This document shows, in pieces, positions 31,384-42,314 of a DNA stretch of 64,000 nt. The DNA is from Silene latifolia (Eukaryota > Streptophyta > Magnoliopsida > Caryophyllales > Caryophyllaceae). Under the pieces are notes generated by a model. That model saw only the letters and a list, made by a program, of their open reading frames with translations, was not told the origin of the DNA and did no database searches. Both the position numbers and the translations under genes were made by a program. The stretch lies in contig NC_133532.1 in NCBI RefSeq assembly GCF_048544455.1, positions 19,470,948 through 19,534,947 of the forward strand. Direction: 5' to 3'. Numbering within the stretch: the first letter of the stretch is position 1; every line of letters begins with the position of its first letter.

Positions 31384-32567
31384 GTTGGCGATACACATTT
31401 CTATTTCGTCAAAGAGCTTTCATCACCTTCGAGCACGAGGCTAGGGCACCCTCCTTATACATTTTGTTTGGATTGGTATCCCTCTCGAAAATCGGGGTTT
31501 GATTGCTTGATGTGTAACCCACCCTTTAAGCCAACACCCGTGTCAGCATTATGCATAATATAATGAAACTGCGAGTGCTTATGTGTTATGTGATCATAAG
31601 TCCTTCCGTGTCATTTTCAAACTTTCAAAAACACCTTTTTGCGCCGTTATAATGGCCATTTCAAACCTCGGTCTTTCGCCGACCGTCGCATTTCGAACAA
31701 CACGCCTTTCTAGGCCCTCGTAATGACAATTTCCAACCCGATTTTCTATAACCATTTCAAATAACACGCTTTTCTAGGCCATCGTAATGACGATTTTTAA
31801 ACTCGGTTTTTACAACCATTTCAACACACCTTTTTAGGCCGTTGTAATGACAATTTTCAAACTCGGTTTTTTACAACCATTTCAAAACACCTTTTCACGC
31901 CGTTATAATCGCCGCGTCAAGACGGATTTTAATCCGTCTCGCGCCGACAATGGCTCTTTCAAAATCCGAGGAAGGCACACACCCCTTTCTAGAGACATTT
32001 TCAAAATCCCGAGGATCATACACCACTCCCGAGACCTTTTCAAACATTTCAAAACTCAATTTTCAAAACATACAAATTTGAATTTCAAAAAACCGTCTCT
32101 GGAAACAGTACATTGTTTTCCGAGCCGACTCAAGCTCAAACCGTCTTTTGAAAACAAACTTAAGACAACCCTTTCAACTGACCGACTTGTGGAGATCCCT
32201 ATTCTTCAAAAGCCGTCCATAAAGCGACAAACGAATCTTTTTGAATACCTCTATTTTCGAAAACTTTAGTCCACCATTCCAATTCTGCCTCGTGTCTATT
32301 GAGTCATAGCAAACGTACTTATGGGTCTTTACTTATGAGTCGTATCACCATGAGACTCGTACAACGGTGCCACGCCACTATGTTGGGCGCGAGTCAAAGT
32401 CCGGTCAACACCGTCATATTATAAATCGAGTCAGTACCGAGGTACCACACACGGTCATCCTCGTCTTGTTGAGTCTGATCTTTGTTCCGTCCTTTGTGTT
32501 GTATGCGTTCAGTCTTTGAGCCGTGTCGGATTGAGATGTAATGCGAGCCGTTTTCTGCCTCAGAACC
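31384..32567 (+). other. Leader of element A after element B
   Basis: Noncoding. It contains the tandem repeat above, then sequence with many TTTCAAAA words, up to the gag ATG at 32568. Confidence 0.6.
31605..31915 (+). repeat. Degenerate tandem repeat in the leader of element A
   Basis: Around five units of about 60-70 bp. Each carries a version of GGCCNTCGTAATGACAA (near 31640, 31713, 31776, 31836 and 31897) followed by CTCGGTTTTTACAACCATTTC. Tandem repeats are common in Ogre/Retand elements. Confidence 0.8.
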
Positions 32568-33944
32568 ATGGCCCCGTCTTCAACTTCGTCCATCAACAAC
32601 AACGACAACAACAGAGATGTCACAACTGCCCAGCTAGCCAACCTGCTCACTGCTCTTAAGGTCACCCTGGACCGTGTCGAAACTAGTATCGACACCCTAA
32701 AAAAAAGGAAACTGGAGAAAATAACCCTCCGCCTTTGACTGAAACTGAGAAAAGGCTCAAACTCTTGGAAGAACAACTCCTAGCCCGGGGTAACAACATC
32801 CACCTTGAAAACAACCGGAGATTCGAACCTTTGGGGATCAACTACCTGACAAATTCACCTTGACTGATGTGCCCAAATTCAAGGGAGTGGAGGACCCACT
32901 CAATCACATTCGAGCCTTCAAGGACTACATGGCCATAAAGGGGGTCAAATAAGAACTCTTCACTCGGATGTTTCCATCATCCCTGGAACCGATCCCTTGC
33001 CAATGGTACTACTCCCTTGACCCGAAGAACCTCGATACCTGGGATGAGGTCGCAGTTGAATTTGCTAAGCAATATGACGACAATGTCGAGATTCGGGCCA
33101 ACACCCGTACTCTGGAGGTTCTCACTCAAAATGATAAGGAGGGATTCACGAAATTCCTATCCCGTTGGAGGAGAGTAAGCACTCAATTGGTCAACAAGCC
33201 AAGCGAGTCAACTTTGGTGGAGAAATTTGTCAACAATCTCCGCCCAGTATATGCCAACTTACTGAGATACCAAAACATTAAGACATTCTAGGATCTACAA
33301 ATCCTTGGAACCTGCATTGAAGACGACCTCCGAAAGGGTGTCCTAGCCAAAACCATCGGTAGAGGCTAACAGGGATCCACATTAACCGGATCTCACCCCT
33401 ATGGTCAAACAAACAAAATTGATGAGGTCAACCCCCTCGAGCCAACCGCAAAAAGAGCTGAGCGCCCTCAAAGAGTGTTCACCAACTTAGGGTCAACTTT
33501 TGCAAGCGCCCTGAAGAGGCTTATGGATCAAGGAAAATTACAACCGATCAGACCCACTTCGGATCCGTCTGATGCTAAGAAGTCCCATTTCTGGAATCCT
33601 AATGCCTACTGCTAATACCACCAGGGGAAAGGTCATGACACGGAAACCTGTTTCAAGCTCAAACACGTCATTCGGGACATGATCGAGAAAGGGGAATTAC
33701 CTTTGCCTCCACCAACAAAACCAAATAACAAGAGAAACCCTTTGGGAATCCATGTTATCTCCGATGATGAGCCAACCTTAGACTGCTCACACCTCATCCT
33801 ACCAATTGATGATGAGGTGAATGCCTTGGAGAAGGATGCCTCAGACGGGGTATTTGTATTCAGCGCCGCAACCACGCTTGCTATGTTCCAATAAGTCGAG
33901 GAAGCTATAGCCAGTCTCTCCGAAATAATTACTCGACTTGACGA
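32568..33944 (+). pseudogene. gag of element A (Ogre/Retand-like), with many stops
   Basis: ATG at 32568 (MAPSSTSS). A frameshift lies in an A-run near 32700-32735 and in-frame stops at 32950, 33289, 33367, 33613 and 33892. The gag domain includes WYYSLDPKNLDTWDEVAVEF (33007 onwards) and FLSRWRRVSTQL, followed by a zinc knuckle of the form C-stop-YHQGKGHDTETC at 33610-33652. The sequence stops at the LTR of element D. Domain order and the WYYSLDP motif are typical of Ogre/Tat gag. Confidence 0.8.
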
Positions 33945-34223
33945 TGATACATGCATTTTGAATAGTCTTTTTAGCCTATTTTAGCACGTATTTTCATGTA
34001 CTTTTGTACTATTTATATTGCATTATGCCCCGAATTGGCTACTTTGGTTCGTCTTGTCTATTTTGCAGGAATGAACGTGAAAGTAGTGGAATCGTACCGT
34101 TTTCGTCCTATTTTGCATGCATTTTGAGGAGACGGGATTTTCAGAGTGAGATACTGCATTGGGATGCGTGAAGGAACGGTCTGGCGATCGGTTACGATTT
34201 TGAGCATTTCGAGGAGGAAGAAT

Positions 34224-34409
34224 ACTCGATCGAGCCCTTTTATTGGTCGATCGAGTGGTTTTTGTGGCTAAGGAGGTCGATTGAGCAGTATTTATACTCG
34301 ATCGACAAGGCTGGAAATAGGAGTTACTTGATCGAGTAACAATTTTGGTCAATCGAGTAGATTGCTTGGAGAAGTACTCGATCGAGCTGTTTCAAACTGC
34401 TCGATCGAG
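34224..34409. repeat. U3 palindrome array of element D
   Basis: Eight sites of core TCGATCGA with centres at 34229.5, 34250.5, 34280.5, 34301.5, 34331.5, 34352.5, 34381.5 and 34404.5. Spacings are 21, 30, 21, 30, 21, 29 and 23, so pairs repeat about every 51 bp. Flanks are mostly CTCGATCGAG; three sites are degenerate by one base. Confidence 0.9.
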
Positions 34410-34478
34410 TGGTTTTGTCTTTATGGGCTTTAAATTAATCTGTGTTACTTATTTTTAGCTATTGGACTTAGTTAATTT

Positions 34479-34487
34479 CTATTTAAG
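34479..34487 (+). promoter_or_regulatory. TATA-like box of the element D LTR
   Basis: CTATTTAAG, about 70 bp downstream of the palindrome array. Weak by sequence, supported by position. Confidence 0.35.
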
Positions 34488-35419
34488 CGTGAGATAATTA
34501 GGTCATTAGCATTCTATTATCTTATCTTTGAACTCTCACTAAAAAACTCTCTTACGTTGCTTTCTCTTTCACTGTAACCTTTCCTTCGGATTATTTCTCG
34601 CTCGGATTTAGTTGTTCTTTACGCCGGATTCTCGCGATTGTAATCTCTTACTCTCTTTTAATCTTAATCTTTCATTCATTTGCTTTAATTACTTGTTTTG
34701 TCCCTTTTTAATTTCTGCCCTAATCTTTATTTATGCAATTTCATTATTGTTTTATTATGTTATTTATTAGTTATTTCATCATTATTAGTCTTGACAATAT
34801 TGATAATATGAGCAGCTAATTTATTTCATGTTGGGATTAGGGAATCTGCGGTAGAAATGTGACGATGTAGTAAATAGGTTAGATGAATTATTTGTAAGAC
34901 CCTGTCCCCATAGCAATTTAACTATATTTACCGACTTAGTTGAGTGCACGCTTCTGAGTCACCCTTTAATCTGGTTAAATTTAATCCTGGATCGTAAGAT
35001 TGGACTAAATAGACCTGCTATGAACAGTAGACTACCCTGATGAGGACGGAAGTTAAGTTAGTGGAAATCTAGGATAGAAAGTGGACCGGAAGGACCTTTC
35101 CATATCTGTCTCACAGTAATTTATCTAAGTTATTTACAGTTGAGTCACTGGACTACCGTAGTGAACCGAAATCCTGACATGTCCCTTCTTTATTGATAGT
35201 TTTATTCTTATTTTCTGCCCGTATTGCTCTTTCTTTGCTTCTCTTTCTTTTAAACCTTTTAGTTTAGAAAACCAATTTATAAACCCCCCAATTTGTGACC
35301 GAATAGACGAACCTTCTACAGATATCTTACCTCTTTTAGGAGATCGACCTGACTTCCCTAGCTATATAGTTAGTTTAGTTAGTTATTTTTGATAGGTAAA
35401 CGACAGCCCTGTCAAATTT

Positions 35420-35437
35420 TGGCGCCGTTGCCGGGGA
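35420..35437 (+). other. Primer-binding site of element D
   Basis: TGGCGCCGTTGCCGGGGA starts 6 bp after the LTR end, the standard Athila form. Confidence 0.85.
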
Positions 35438-35536
35438 GGCAATTGCCCTATCTGTTTTTATTTCGTTTATTTTATTCGTCTTAGGGAATTTTCATTCCTT
35501 GAGACAATTCTTATTTATTTTCTTTCAGTGTTGTGT

Positions 35537-38500
35537 ATGCCCAGGTCAAACAGGTCGGAGTTAGTTTCGGCTGATTCTGAGCCAGAGAGACTGTTTAGGC
35601 ATAGACTCCGTCTGCAAAGAGAATCACGAAAGGAAGACTTGAGTACTTTCGAACCGGAGCTTCAACATTTCCTATTTACAGAAGACCCGTCTTTAGAAGA
35701 GGATAACTTCAGTTCTGTAAACCAACCAGTAACGATGCCGAACATTGCCAGTCATTCGGAGCCTAAAGCATCATCTATTCCAAAGGGTTTCAATCTCCAG
35801 ACTGAGGATGGGAATACATTTGACATCCGTCCGTCCTATATCAATCTGGTGGAGAGAAATCTCTTTAGAGGTGTGGCAGGTGAAGACCCGAGGAAGCATA
35901 TGGAGGTCTTTACGGACTACTGTTCTACTATCCCCCCCCCCACACACACAAAGGGGGTAACTCAAGACAAGATTAAGGAAGTCTTTGTTTCCTTTTTCTT
36001 TTTTGACTCGACTCGGCCAGGAGTGGTCGATCGACTTGGACCACGGCACGCGGGGATCACGGACTGGGATACCCTTGCTCTTTCTTTTTATAAGAGATAT
36101 TTCCCTCCGCAGCGCACTAATCAGCTGAGAGGAAAGATAACAAGTTTCAAGCAACTGCCCAGTGAGACATTTTATGAAGCCTGGTGCCGGTTCAATAAAT
36201 TGGTGAGGTCTCTTCCTCATCATGGGTTTGACCAATGGTTTTTATGTAACCAATTTTATAATGGGTTATATGACGACCATAGAGCTATTCTAGACGCCTC
36301 ATCCAATGGCAAATTTCAGAAGAATATTGATGACGACAAGGGATGGGGTATCATTGAGGAGATGGCGACCCATTGTGCTGAATATGGGAACCCAAGGTAT
36401 GGTATTAGAACGGTTCATTCAGTTGATAAAGAAGTTGTGGCTCAGCTGGAGGCCATGAATGCTCGTTTTGATAAATTGGAGGAGCATTCTGCTGGGGAGC
36501 CTCAGACGGTTCATTTGCTTACTAGAGGGGAAATCGTCACATGTGAGAGGTGTGGAAGCAATGATGGTCACACTGCTGTTGACTGTCTTACAGAGAAAGA
36601 ACAGGTCCTTGTTTTTCAACAATACAAGCAAGGTGGGGGTTCTTATTATAATCATCAAGGGGCAGTCCATCCCAATTTGAGGTGGACAAGTCAGAATGTA
36701 CTCAATCCCACTCCTCTTCCGTAGCAGCAACAGCCGTATGTCCCTCCTCACAAGGCTCAACAAGCTTTCAAAAGCCTCCTTCCTTTCCTAAACCCAATCA
36801 CGGTGCATCATCCTCAGGTGGGGTGAGCGATTTAGCTGAATTGAAGACGATGTTGCAGTCTTTGACCAAGCAGTGGCAGCTTAGTGACCAACAAAAAGAC
36901 GCATCTATTAAGTCACTTGAAACCCAAGTTGCCCAATTAGCCGCGAACCAATCCACGAGGAAGCAGGGTCATCTACCGTCACAAGATGATAAGAATCCAC
37001 ACGAGATGGTGAATTTAATAAATCTGAGAAGCAGTCGTTCATATGAGGGACCAGAATTGTTGAAATCAGACCCAAGGAAAATAATTACTGCTGATGAACA
37101 ATGTTCTGTTGAAGAAAAAGAGCTGACGACAAAGAAGATACTCGATCGACTGGTTTCAGGTGGTCGATCGAGTGAAAAAGCTGAAGAAAGGACTCGATCG
37201 AGTGGAATTTTTTCTCGATCGAGTAACCAGGAAAAAGAACAGCTCGATCGAGTAAATCAAACAGCTCGATCGAGTGATTTTATTGAGGATTCTACTCGAT
37301 CGAATGATATTTTTGGTCGATCGAGTGATGCTGATAAAGAACAACTCGATCGAGAGCCTGCTAGTGCTCAATCGAGTGAAATATCGCCTGAAAGACCTCG
37401 TTCGAGAGGAAAGAAGTCTCGATCGAAAGATAAAGAGCTTGATCCGGCTGATACGTTGGAAGAGAGGAACAAGGGGCTCGAGATACCCATCACGGTGCCC
37501 TTCCTGTGGCGACTACAGAACACAAAAGCTAATCAACAGTTCGGTAAATTTGCCGAACTCCTGAAAAGCTTGCAAGTCACCGTGCCATTCGCCGAACTGT
37601 TGACACAGGTACCCTCTTACCTTAAATTTATGAAAGAAATTTTATCGCGTAAGAGGCACATTAAGGATCATGAGACGGTAGCTTTGACCGAAGTAGGGAC
37701 GGCCCTAGTTCAGAATAAGTTACCTCCCAAACAGTCAGATCTGGGTAGTTTCTCGATTCCGTGTTATATTGGTACCCACTTAATTGATAACGCGTTATGC
37801 GATCTTGGCGCTAGCGTTAGTGTCCTACCGCTGTCTCTGGCTAAGAAACTTGGTTTGACCAAGTTTAATTGCACAAACATGACTGTACAGATGGCCGACC
37901 GTAGCATATCACGGCCATTAGGTGTCATAGAAGACATACCTGTTAAGATCGGGAGGTTCTTTATTCTCGTTGACTTCGTTGTACTTGACATCCCCGAAGA
38001 TACCCATACCCCTATCATTTTAGGGAGGCCATTTTTATTCACTGCTCATGCAGTGATAGACGTTGGGGGCAAGACATTGACTTTTCAGGTTGGGGACGAG
38101 GAATTGATATTCCATCAGTCTAAGTCCTGAAGGGCTCCCATGCAAGCTCTGCCTTGCAATGCCCTCTCTTCTACTGACCCTCCTATTGACACTCCAAATG
38201 AAAATTTGAAATATTGTGCTGCTATCGTGACCCCTCCGCCTCAGGTTGAGAGCAAAAAGGAGGAGAATTCGTCTGTTTTCCTTGCTGCAGGTACGGATGA
38301 AAATAATACAAGAGCTGTCAATGGTCATTGTGCAATAACAGTCAGTCAAAGTGGGAGTGATAATGTTAAAGTTGGTGATACAGGAATAAGGACGAGAAAA
38401 GTTCGTGCGTATGTGGACGTCAACTATTCTCCTCCTAATGATTCAAATACAAGCTCGTGGAAATTGAAGAGGACGATTAATGTTGCTGAGGTGACGTCCT

Positions 38501-38547
38501 CCAGTCAGAAGCCCTCCGAGGGGCTACTGAATTGCTTTGAGAAGTGA
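35537..38547 (+). pseudogene. gag-protease polyprotein of element D, broken
   Basis: ATG at 35537 (MPRSNRSE). The gag domain spans about 35940-36380 and aligns with element 1 (for example FYNGLYDD in both). A zinc knuckle CERCGSNDGHTAVDC lies near 36541. A stop TAG at 36722-36724 falls in a Gln-rich run, followed by a frameshift near 36770. The next frame carries the 34-residue RS repeat (37125-37430), the protease-like CDLGASVSVLP near 37800 and ILGRPFLF near 38017. A stop TGA at 38128-38130 interrupts the tail, but the same frame continues to 38547 and ends in SSSQKPSEGLLNCFEK. The region around 36001-36055 is diverged and includes one further TCGATCGA site. Confidence 0.85.
37125..37430 (+). 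repeat. 102-bp tandem repeat in gag of element D, twelve palindromes
   Basis: Three units of 34 codons. Centres of TCGATCGA-type sites are at 37145.5, 37167.5, 37197.5, 37218.5, 37247.5, 37269.5, 37299.5, 37320.5, 37349.5, 37371.5, 37401.5 and 37422.5. Within-pair spacing alternates 22 and 21, and pair-to-pair spacing alternates 52 and 50. Each unit encodes LDR, ARSS, TRS and GRSS-like motifs because the palindrome is read in two frames. Confidence 0.9.
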
Positions 38548-39360
38548 GCGGGGAAATGCCCCGTGTAACAAATTGTAAAAACAATTTTTAATTTTCCGTT
38601 GAATTTGTTTTATTGCTTTAATTAGAACAATTAGAATTTAGACATTTTTAGCGTAGTTTAGAAGACTATAGACTGTTACTTTTCATATTTGGTATTTTGG
38701 GATATGTTTGCGGATGTTTTTATGCAGGTTTGGGGAGATTATACGCAAATTCAAAGGCTTACACGAGGAAAAGAGCTCGATCGAGTACTTTTTGTACTCG
38801 ATCGAGTGAAATATGATCGATCGAATGGTTCCAGAATGGTCGATCGACAAAAGCCAAAAAGGGGAGTACTCGATCGAGTGAAATGCATACAAGAGCTCTC
38901 GATCAAGTGGTTTAAAATAACTCGATCGAGTAATTTTGCAAATGACGCGCAGGGAGTCTCTTTAACCCCCCTCCTTTTTCTTATTATTTCATTTTCCTCT
39001 TCTTTTTTCGACTGTTCTTTACTATTTGCGATAAATCCTCCCTAAAACCTCCATTAATCTTGCCCAATACCAAATCCACCACCTAAATTTTGTTCCTTGC
39101 AAATTAATCGTCCATTGCCCTTTATTTTCCCTCTGATTATCGCTGTTTTACACGGTCAATTAGGAGCTTTAGGGTTTGCGGTTTTTCGATCGAAAATCGC
39201 CCAAATTTGCATGTTTGTGTCGATTAATTGCTCTTTGTAGGTTCCTTATCATCAAGTAAGTAATCCCTACTCTTCATTATCTTTTAATTGCTTTAATTTT
39301 TTGCTTTTTATGAAGATAATTAGGAATTAGGGTTTCGGGTATTCATTTTGGGTTGAATTT
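38548..39360 (+). other. 3' noncoding region of element D
   Basis: Noncoding. A TATGCAGG junction at about 38722 precedes a palindrome cluster (38775-38931), the same order as in element 1 after its stop. It then becomes pyrimidine-rich. Confidence 0.55.
38775..38931. repeat. 3' palindrome cluster of element D
   Basis: Seven TCGATCGA-core sites with centres at 38780.5, 38801.5, 38820.5, 38843.5, 38873.5, 38902.5 and 38925.5. Spacing is less regular (21, 19, 23, 30, 29, 23). Confidence 0.9.
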
Positions 39361-40396
39361 TTCGACTATTAACCTATAAAATTAACAATTTATAAGGCCA
39401 AACTATACTCTAGGTTACTTTAATGGATAAAGCAATATAGTGCAAGTAAGGGTCGAACCCAAGAGAAGGCCTAACAACTAAATACTTGAATTGTAATCTA
39501 TCGACTTCTACAAGACTCTACTACTAATTTAGGCTTTAATGACAAGTTTATACACAAACAATGGTTATCAACAATAACAAACAATAGATGAACATATACA
39601 AGGCGGGTTTGAGTTGATGGGTGACATGAACACAAAGTAAAATTGCAATCTTTCTCTAACAAGTAATATAACAAACACTTGGTGAGCAAGAAAATTCAAT
39701 ATAAAAGAGGACTTGATGTAATCCTTCCTTAGTAACCAACAATGAAAAAGTTTGACTCTTTTGTAAATCTCTTCTTATTATCCACCCAATACTCTCAAAT
39801 CAAGATGTTAACATACACAAATTAAACCATCCATGTACATCCTTCAAGTTTAACCAACAATTAATTAAACCATGAATGCAAATCAAACATGAGCATTAAG
39901 AGTTGTGCCAAGATAAGAGGCTAAGATCAATTCTCACAAGATTAAACCATACAAATGAGAAAAGAGATGAAATTTCTTACTTATTGCATGAATCCTTTAA
40001 ACCAAATCAACATACAACAAGCTTGCTCCAATTAATCTTAGATAGATTAAACCATTTATCTAGAATTTGCAATAGTTGGGCAAATAAGATGCAAGAGTGA
40101 TCAATTCATACATTCATCTACTCAACATAAGAAATAAGCATAAGGAAAGATCAATAGATAAATAAAAAGAGATTAAAAGAGTCTTACAATACCAAAGTTG
40201 GAAACTTTGGATGAATTACACCAAGCAAAGGAGGATTTAGCCTTCCATAATCTTGTTACAACCCACAAAATGAAGAAAGATTAACATCCAATGTCAAAGA
40301 TTTCACCTTTCTTCCTAAAATATCAAGTTTTCTTAACACACAAGCTTTTTGAAATTATTGCTAAACAAGATGAGATTTAGGTCTCCAAAATATGAA

Positions 40397-40406
40397 CTAT
40401 TTATAG
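40397..40406 (-). promoter_or_regulatory. TATA box of the minus-strand LTR-like repeat
   Basis: CTATAAATAG on the minus strand, itself a perfect inverted match to CTATTTATAG on the plus strand. Confidence 0.45.
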
Positions 40407-40492
40407 GGCTGCACCCCCATCTAGGTTAAACACGGATTTTCTTTCACCCAAAGGCTTAAGCACGGTAAATCAACTTCACAAAGCTGAGAGAG

Positions 40493-40563
40493 ACGCAGGC
40501 TGCGTCACACTCTGCATGCCTACGTAAAAGGGCGCAGGCTGCGTCATATGACGCAGGCTGCGT
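40493..40563. repeat. ACGCAG-G-CTGCGT palindrome array
   Basis: Three clear copies with centres at 40499, 40538 and 40557, spaced 39 and 19 bp. A degenerate site may occupy the gap near 40518. Confidence 0.85.
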
Positions 40564-40940
40564 TCTGGTCTGCCTCCTCGCTTCAATGCTTCACTTCCTT
40601 TTGCAATTTCTTCAAGACTTACCCTCCATTCTTCCTATCAAGGGATGGTGACCCCGAAGTTGGTCAATCCAATGCCGTTTCCACGTGATTGCTTGTCTAC
40701 GAGTGTGGCTAGAGGCTCGCTTTTGGGATTTCGGGTCCTCCTCTTATACACAACTCCACATTTGAGTCAAAATGCATTAGTCATGACAATCATTGGGATG
40801 GGAAGATTAACTCATTATTCCGACTAACAAGACCCTTAATTTAAACAAACTTGGCCTAAAAAGGCCCTAGTGACACGACACTTTTTGACTCTATCTTCGA
40901 CTGACCTACCTTTAGTTGACTTGTGCATCTATCATGATAA

Positions 40941-41168
40941 CCCGACATTCTGGCATTTTTCTCTCTATTTGGTTTTTTCTCTTTTTCCAACCCTTGCCTT
41001 GCCATCATTAGTTTAGTAACAACACTCAAACCCCCAAACTGTGACCATAGATAGACTGAATTGACAAGTAGATAGTGACCGCCTCCCTGTAGAGATCGAC
41101 CCTACTTACCGCTGACTTATGTTAGTAGTACTTAGGTATTATTTTTTGGTACTAAAAGACAGGTATCA
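40941..41168 (+). repeat. 3' end of an Athila-like LTR
   Basis: Matches in layout the LTR ends of elements 1 and D (aaacccccaaactgtgacc, agatcgacc, final GGTATCA) but is a different family member. No PBS follows, because the copia remnant starts soon after. Confidence 0.5.
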
Positions 41169-41255
41169 ACAAGCAAATGCAGCTAGAATAACAAATATTA
41201 GCTCAAAACACTATGATAAGTGCTAAATGACATGTAAATGGAGCTAATATAGGAG

Positions 41256-41819
41256 GTGAAAATATATAAAATATGCACTTATAAAAAATACCTAAAAGGA
41301 ACCTCCGATTTATGTTTGCATTATAGTAAATTTCCTGATGTGTTAGAAGGATATTGTGATGCAAATTGGGTTTCAGGTAACGATGAGATATGTTCTACTA
41401 GTGGTTATGTCTTCACCATGGGTGGAAGTGCTATATCGTGGAAATCTACTAAACAGACTTGTATTGCACGCTCTACCATGGAGTCGGAGTTCATAACTGG
41501 CAGGACAAGAGTCTGATTGGTTGAAAAACCTACTGGCAGATGTACCAGTGTGGGGAGGATGGAAAACTCCGGTCTCCTTACATTGTGACTCAAAAGCAAA
41601 TATTGGTGTAGCTAAAAATAGCGTCTATAATGCGAAAAAAATGACATATTCGAATCAGGCACGCTGCAGTTAAACAACTCCTTGATAATGGAGTGATCGC
41701 TTTGGACTATGTGAAGTCCAAAAGCAATCTGGCTGATCCCTTTACTAAAGGGTTGACTAGGAGACTAGTCGTTGAGACGTCGAGGAGAATGAGGCTTAAG
41801 TCCTTAAGTCAAGAGTGAC
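41256..41819 (+). pseudogene. Ty1/copia RNase H C-terminal fragment
   Basis: Copia-type RNase H with [13 protein letters not shown] near 41340, [20 protein letters not shown] near 41430, a frameshift or deletion near 41490, then WLKNLLADVPVWGG, SLHCDSKANIGVAKNSVYN, NLADPFTKGLTRR near 41730 and a stop at 41817-41819. Everything upstream (gag to RT) is missing, so this is only the 3' end of a copia polyprotein. Confidence 0.8.
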
Positions 41820-42121
41820 TAGGTCTCAAGCTTCTATTCCTATGGCGTAGTATGGTTCATAGCCTTTACGGTGGTGCTTTTAGGACGCACTTGATGAATT
41901 ATACATAAGGTTGGACTTATGTCCTTAATGGCTCGTGTAAGAAGTGATATTGAGAAGCACTTGAGCCACCTACGTAGGTGTGATTATCATAAGACGATGA
42001 GAAGTCTTGTGAACACATCTATTAGTACCAAGGTAAAACGCATGGCTCTATAAAGAGCGCGTTGCACATAGAAATTACGGAACGATCAAGATCTGAAAGA
42101 ATTATATGTGTTGTGTGTGTA

Positions 42122-42138
42122 GGGGGGGGGGGGGGGGG
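42122..42138 (+). repeat. Run of 17 G
   Basis: Homopolymer between GTGTGTGTA and TATCGACTG. It could form a quadruplex and is a likely place for sequencing error. Confidence 0.9.
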
Positions 42139-42314
42139 TATCGACTGAAGCTCAGCTAGGAATCAAATCGCAAGATATTCTCTCGCTGTAAGTAAGTTGT
42201 TTCCTCATTTCACTAAAGTGTCAATTCAAATCAAAAGATATTGATACCGAAATATCCAACCCCTCCTTTACCTGGAAATTCTTTTATTTCTTTTCTCAGC
42301 CATCTGTGGGGGAT

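Larger units (their letters stand above)
10758..33944 (+). mobile_element. Element A: Ogre/Retand-like (Tat) retrotransposon, interrupted and 3'-incomplete
   Basis: The pieces are a long LTR (about 10758-13180), a TGGCGACTCTGCTGG-type primer-binding site, 13202-13404, then element B with its CATAC duplication (13400-13404 and 31379-31383), then 31384-33944 with a tandem-repeat leader and a gag frame full of stops. Protease, polymerase and the 3' LTR are not in the window because element D begins at 33945. The left boundary rests on the end of the MULE coding sequence and a TG at 10758, so it is approximate. PBS type, long LTR and gag resemble Ogre/Retand elements. Confidence 0.7.
33945..35414 (+). 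repeat. 5' LTR of element D (1470 bp)
   Basis: Begins TGATACATGC and ends GCCCTGTCA before the PBS. It carries eight palindromes at 34224-34409 and a TATA-like CTATTTAAG at 34479-34487. The left boundary is supported by the end of A gag coding sequence. Confidence 0.7.
33945..39360 (+). mobile_element. Element D: second Athila-like gag-protease element, 3' LTR not found
   Basis: The 5' LTR (33945-35414), PBS (35420-35437), gag-protease (35537-38547) and a 3' noncoding stretch with palindromes are present. As in element 1, no polymerase or integrase follows, and the frame ends with a similar TSSSQKP tail. No second copy of the LTR occurs in the window. At about 39361 the sequence changes to other repeats. 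D sits in the gag pseudogene of element A. Confidence 0.75.
39361..40940 (-). repeat. Unassigned LTR-like repeat, probably minus orientation
   Basis: No coding sequence. On the minus strand it has a CTATAAATAG TATA box (40397-40406) and upstream of it an array of ACGCAGGCTGCGT palindromes (40493-40563), the layout of an LTR promoter. Its ends are not clear and no target duplication was found. It interrupts the stretch between element D and the LTR end at 41168. Confidence 0.4.
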
